Assembly: GCA_032358255.1 (NCBI GenBank) | Contig: JAULBX010000002.1 | Span: forward strand, 124,001 to 188,000 | Direction of reading: 5' to 3' | Origin: Heterotrichella gracilis | Lineage: Eukaryota; Sar; Xanthophyceae; Tribonematales; Xanthonemataceae | Length of the DNA stretch: 64,000 nt | Shown: positions 61,119 through 64,000 of the stretch, one piece after another | How the letters are laid out: every line of letters starts with the position of its first letter | Numbering within the stretch: position 1 is the first letter of the stretch | Notes under the pieces: model-generated | The model's database searches: none | The model's input: the letters and a program-made list of their open reading frames with translations, nothing else | What the model was told of the DNA's origin: nothing | Position numbers and translations under genes: made by a program

Positions 61119-63008
61119 TTGAATGACACTGTTAAGTATAAAAAAATTCAAGGCTTATTACTTAATTCAGAAGCGAGCCTTGAGTATAAAATAAAGTGGT
61201 GCGATACATTAGAAGTTATAGCAGCCTCGTCGAAACAAGCAAAATTTTCGATATTGACCGATGTGATCAGGGGTATTTTTTATTTTAATTACTCGCAGTA
61301 TGACAAATCCATCAACTATTTATATAAAGCATTACCATTGGCTGATGAACTAAAATTAAAACGAATTCAGTCAGCAATATATAATTACCTGGGCATTATT
61401 TCCTCTGATCAGGGGAATAGTAAAAAGGCAATCTACTATTTCAGAAAAAATTACAATATAGCGCTCGAGCTTAATGACCTTGAGTCACAGTTTTCTGCCG
61501 CCAATAATCTTAGTGTTGATTATAATAATATTTCAATGCCCAACATGGGGCTGTATTATATTTCCAAAAGTGAGAAGATAGCAAAAGACACAAAAAAATA
61601 CGAATTCCTGCCTTCTCTTTATGGCAATAAAATGGAATCATACATATACCTTAATGATCGCGTTAAGGCAAAAGAACAAATTGACTCCATAAATAAATAT
61701 TTTGAAATAACCGAGCACACGAACGATCAGTATATGGCTCTTTATTTTTTTTCCGGATCGTATTATAATTTTGTTGGCGATTATAAAAAAGCCATTTCCT
61801 TCTTTGAAAAGAACATAAAGATAATTCCACCATCAGATTTTCAGGAATATAGAAAAAATTATTTAGCCTTAAATGCTGCTTTTCATGGGCTAAAAGATTA
61901 TGAAAAGGCTTATTCAGCACTTGTAGTATATTATCAATACTCAGACAGCCTTATAAATGCTGAAAAAATGCAGAAATCCAGTGAGACGGAGAACAACTAT
62001 AAAAATTATAAAGTTGAAAAAGAGCTGGAGATACAAAAACTCAACAACATTAATAAATCGCTACAATTAAAAAGAAATAAAGCTTTTTTAATTTTAGTAA
62101 GCAGTTTATCGCTTTTATTAATTGGCGGAATATTTTTCTTTTATAAATTATTTAGAGATAAACGCAAGGCTAATGTTTTATTGGAAGAACAAAAATCTGA
62201 GATCACGCATCAGAAAAAAGAAATACTAGATAGTATTTATTATTCTAAGCGAATACAGGAAGGTATTTTGCCAACTGAAAATGAATTAAAACAAAAAGTA
62301 GGTGAGCATTTTGTTTTATACAAACCAAAAGATATTGTGAGTGGCGATTTTTATTGGGCAAGTAAAAAAATTGATGATTCGTTCTTAATAGCCTGCTGCG
62401 ATTGCACGGGACATGGCGTACCCGGAGCCTTTATGAGCTTGGTAGCCTACTCCTTATTAAATAAAATAGATGAAGGTGATCAGCATAAGAATCCTTCAGA
62501 AATTTTAAATTATTTAAATATTGAGTTACCACGCTTTTTCAAAAAAGAAGATCCTACCCAACAGATAAAAGATGGTATGGACATGAGTCTTATTGAAATT
62601 AACCGAAAAAATTTAAAATTAAATTTTGCCGGCGCCAATAACAGCATTTATTTAATTCGTGATAATATTTTACAGGTGATAAAAGCCGATAAACAACCCA
62701 TTAGCGCCGATGTAGATATGCGTAAACATGTTTTTAAAAACACAGAAATGGATCTTAAAAAAGGAGATGTAATTGTAATGTTCACCGACGGATATGCAGA
62801 TCAGTTTGGCGGACCAACTGCACGTATACAAGGCAATTTGTACCGTCAGGGAAAAAAATTCATGTATAAGCGTTTAGAAGAGTTATTGACGAAACATGCT
62901 TCTGAAGATATGAAAAGCATAAAACAAAAATTAGAGTTAGCATTAACCGAATGGCAGGGAGATCTTGAACAAATTGATGACATTTGTTTACTTGGAATAA
63001 GAATATAA
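61119..63008 (+). CDS. TPR-containing SpoIIE-type PP2C phosphatase
   Basis: 629 residues from TTG 61119, but an in-frame ATT at 61032 gives a full signal peptide (MKKIVYIFLFFSSIGFSQ) followed by DSLS...ND like the N-terminus of the paralogue at 23902, so the true protein is probably 29 residues longer. Seen: TPR region (about 55-280), coiled stretch, membrane helix (about 322-340, AFLILVSSLSLLLIGGIFFFY), PP2C domain with VSGDFYWAS, CCDCTGHGVPGAFMSL and IVMFTDGYADQFGG. Known: SpoIIE-like. Partner not in view. Its last codons overlap nothing; the next gene starts 2 bases on. Confidence 0.92.
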   Translation: MNDTVKYKKIQGLLLNSEASLEYKIKWCDTLEVIAASSKQAKFSILTDVIRGIFYFNYSQYDKSINYLYKALPLADELKLKRIQSAIYNYLGIISSDQGNSKKAIYYFRKNYNIALELNDLESQFSAANNLSVDYNNISMPNMGLYYISKSEKIAKDTKKYEFLPSLYGNKMESYIYLNDRVKAKEQIDSINKYFEITEHTNDQYMALYFFSGSYYNFVGDYKKAISFFEKNIKIIPPSDFQEYRKNYLALNAAFHGLKDYEKAYSALVVYYQYSDSLINAEKMQKSSETENNYKNYKVEKELEIQKLNNINKSLQLKRNKAFLILVSSLSLLLIGGIFFFYKLFRDKRKANVLLEEQKSEITHQKKEILDSIYYSKRIQEGILPTENELKQKVGEHFVLYKPKDIVSGDFYWASKKIDDSFLIACCDCTGHGVPGAFMSLVAYSLLNKIDEGDQHKNPSEILNYLNIELPRFFKKEDPTQQIKDGMDMSLIEINRKNLKLNFAGANNSIYLIRDNILQVIKADKQPISADVDMRKHVFKNTEMDLKKGDVIVMFTDGYADQFGGPTARIQGNLYRQGKKFMYKRLEELLTKHASEDMKSIKQKLELALTEWQGDLEQIDDICLLGIRI

Positions 63009-63009
63009 T

Positions 63010-63345
63010 ATGGCAGAGAAAGATTTTTTTCGAATGGTTTACCAGGTAGTGCGTTTAATACCAAAAGGCAGAGTCACAAGCTATGGCGCTATTGCCGCTT
63101 ATCTTGGCGCAAAATCATCTTCTCGCGTGGTTGGTTATGCCATGAATGGCGCGCACAATGTAAAACCAAAAGTGCCTGCACATCGCGTTGTAAATAGAAA
63201 TGGCTTATTAACAGGCAAACATCATTTTGAAACACCCTATCAAATGCAGGAATTATTAGAGAAAGAAAAAATTAAAGTAAAGGATGACAAAGTAGTTGAT
63301 TTTAAAAAAATTTATTGGGATCCGTTTGAGGAGTTAAAGATGTAA
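63010..63345 (+). CDS. Alkyltransferase-like protein (ATL, MGMT family, Cys replaced)
   Basis: 111 residues, ATG 63010, 2 bases after the phosphatase stop. Seen: Ogt/MGMT DNA-binding core with VVRLIPKGRVTSYGAIA and SSRVVGYAMNGA, but the active-site PCHR box is PAHR (Ala about 57, then HRVVNRNGLLTGK), and the protein lacks the catalytic Cys. Known: ATL proteins bind O6-alkylguanine and recruit nucleotide excision repair rather than repairing it directly. So this is a lesion-marking, not an alkyl-accepting, protein. Fits with the AlkD-like gene in the same window. Confidence 0.92.
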   Translation: MAEKDFFRMVYQVVRLIPKGRVTSYGAIAAYLGAKSSSRVVGYAMNGAHNVKPKVPAHRVVNRNGLLTGKHHFETPYQMQELLEKEKIKVKDDKVVDFKKIYWDPFEELKM

Positions 63346-63388
63346 ATAGTTAATAGCGAATAGTTAATAGTCGAAACAATTTATTGAA

Positions 63389-64000
63389 ATGATAAGATCC
63401 TTGTGCATTATACTATATATTTTGACAATTGTTTGTTCTTGCTCGGACGATGCATCAAATAAGAATGGGTCTATAAAAACAACTGAAAACTATTCAGAAA
63501 AATATTCTGGCATTTCTATTGAAAATGAGCCAAGACAGGGTTCTCCATTTATTGATTCGTCGGGAACTGAGTATTTTTACATTTGTAAAAAAATTACAGT
63601 TAGTAACGACACAACTGTTCCAATAGACTTAAAAATCTCCTTCTCAAAAGAGTATGATCATATAAGGGCAAAAAAGGGCCTTAAATCAAAAGTGTTTTTA
63701 CTACCGGAAGAGTTAACTTCGGATGAACAACAGTATAATGTGACTATGTCAAAAGAATTAAAATTTGATTTAGGCATTACAAAAGAATTAAAAAGCTTTT
63801 TAAATATGAGTATAGAAACAGTTTCGTTAAATAGAATACTAAACCCAAAAGAAAAATGTGTGATGCGTTTTGGCATACTAACGGACATCAAATACATAAC
63901 GGACCTCAAATGTCCACGACCTAATTATTTCGGATTAAAATTAAAAACGAACAACTATACGTCGGACAGCCTTATACCGAATGGAGATAAACAATTGACC
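63389..64000 (+). CDS. Hypothetical lipoprotein, 3' truncated by the window end
   Basis: ATG 63389, open to 64000 (204 codons). Seen: signal peptide II (MIRSLCIILYILTIVCSC, lipobox VCSC), then a soluble stretch SDDASNKNG..., beta-rich domain with IENEPRQGSPFIDSSGTEYFY and VSNDTTVPIDLKISFSKEY and later SLNRILNPKEKCVMRFGI. No recognised family. A tandem AATAGTTAATAG repeat (63345-63370) precedes the gene. The 3' end is outside. Confidence 0.7.
   Translation, partial: MIRSLCIILYILTIVCSCSDDASNKNGSIKTTENYSEKYSGISIENEPRQGSPFIDSSGTEYFYICKKITVSNDTTVPIDLKISFSKEYDHIRAKKGLKSKVFLLPEELTSDEQQYNVTMSKELKFDLGITKELKSFLNMSIETVSLNRILNPKEKCVMRFGILTDIKYITDLKCPRPNYFGLKLKTNNYTSDSLIPNGDKQLT

Noticed and set aside
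1-64000. CRISPR array, prophage or insertion sequence
   Set aside because: No regularly spaced repeats, cas genes, phage structural genes or transposases were seen; the S74 protein is a T9SS adhesin, not a phage tail locus.

Overview
This is a low-GC stretch of a free-living Bacteroidota chromosome. The signs are several type IX secretion (T9SS) sorting domains and gliding-motility (CHU_C type) C-termini, SprB/PKD surface proteins, beta-propeller LytS-type kinases with LytTR regulators, TPR-SpoIIE phosphatases, few Shine-Dalgarno sequences, and several promoters of the Bacteroidota type (-7 TAnnTTTG, -33 TTTG). I cannot name the genus from sequence alone. I see no prophage, transposase or CRISPR array. 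The accessory character lies in surface proteins, signalling modules and dispersed palindromic repeats.

Layout. 1-7.2 kb: a CocE-type hydrolase cut by the window edge, a 38-residue Cys-tailed membrane protein, the NAD(P)HX repair enzyme, then on the minus strand two GyrI-like proteins flanking a rhomboid protease, and an aminotransferase. 7.2-14.2 kb: DEAD-box helicase, mannose-1-phosphate guanylyltransferase, a DUF4476 protein, a haem-binding-domain protein, Rho and a DUF4199-type membrane protein. 14.2-23.9 kb (minus): a lipocalin-like gene split across two frames at an A-AAA-AAG heptamer, a gliding-motility C-terminal protein, a LytS kinase and LytTR regulator, a helical CHAD-like protein, two short SSB paralogues and a TPR-PP2C phosphatase. 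24-31 kb: AlkD-like repair protein, YdjC-type deacetylase, DJ-1/PfpI protein, two T9SS cargo proteins (one with OmpA), and an AI-2E-family permease. 31.5-41.3 kb: a large PKD/SprB protein, a beta-barrel protein, an S74 tail-fibre-like adhesin with a T9SS tail, and a second LytS/LytTR pair. 41.4-46.5 kb (minus): DUF2235 hydrolase, lipoprotein and small protein behind a double palindromic operator, followed upstream by a 1000-residue MORN-type protein. 46.8-53.3 kb: SWIB protein with a histone-H1-like tail, malate:quinone oxidoreductase, TPR-CHAT protein, CAP-domain protein and tRNA-Cys. 53.4-64 kb: methionine aminotransferase, amidohydrolase, DUF6341/DUF6427-like membrane proteins, SprB/T9SS protein, glutamyl-tRNA synthetase, a second TPR-PP2C phosphatase, an alkyltransferase-like protein and a lipoprotein cut by the window end.

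How they work together. Secreted and surface proteins go out by the Sec-T9SS route. Two LytS/LytTR systems and two SpoIIE-type phosphatases provide regulation. AlkD-like and ATL-like proteins form a DNA alkylation response. Rho, DEAD-box helicase, GltX, Mqo, Nnr and ManC are housekeeping functions. Points I rate highest for follow-up: the in-phase dnaX-type slippery heptamer joining two ORFs at 14.6 kb, three signal-peptide genes whose best start codons are ATT or ATA, the double TAGGTAA operator before the DUF2235 cassette, an intrinsic terminator buried in the first codons of the haem-binding gene, and a 12-nt repeat of the tRNA-Cys 3' end.
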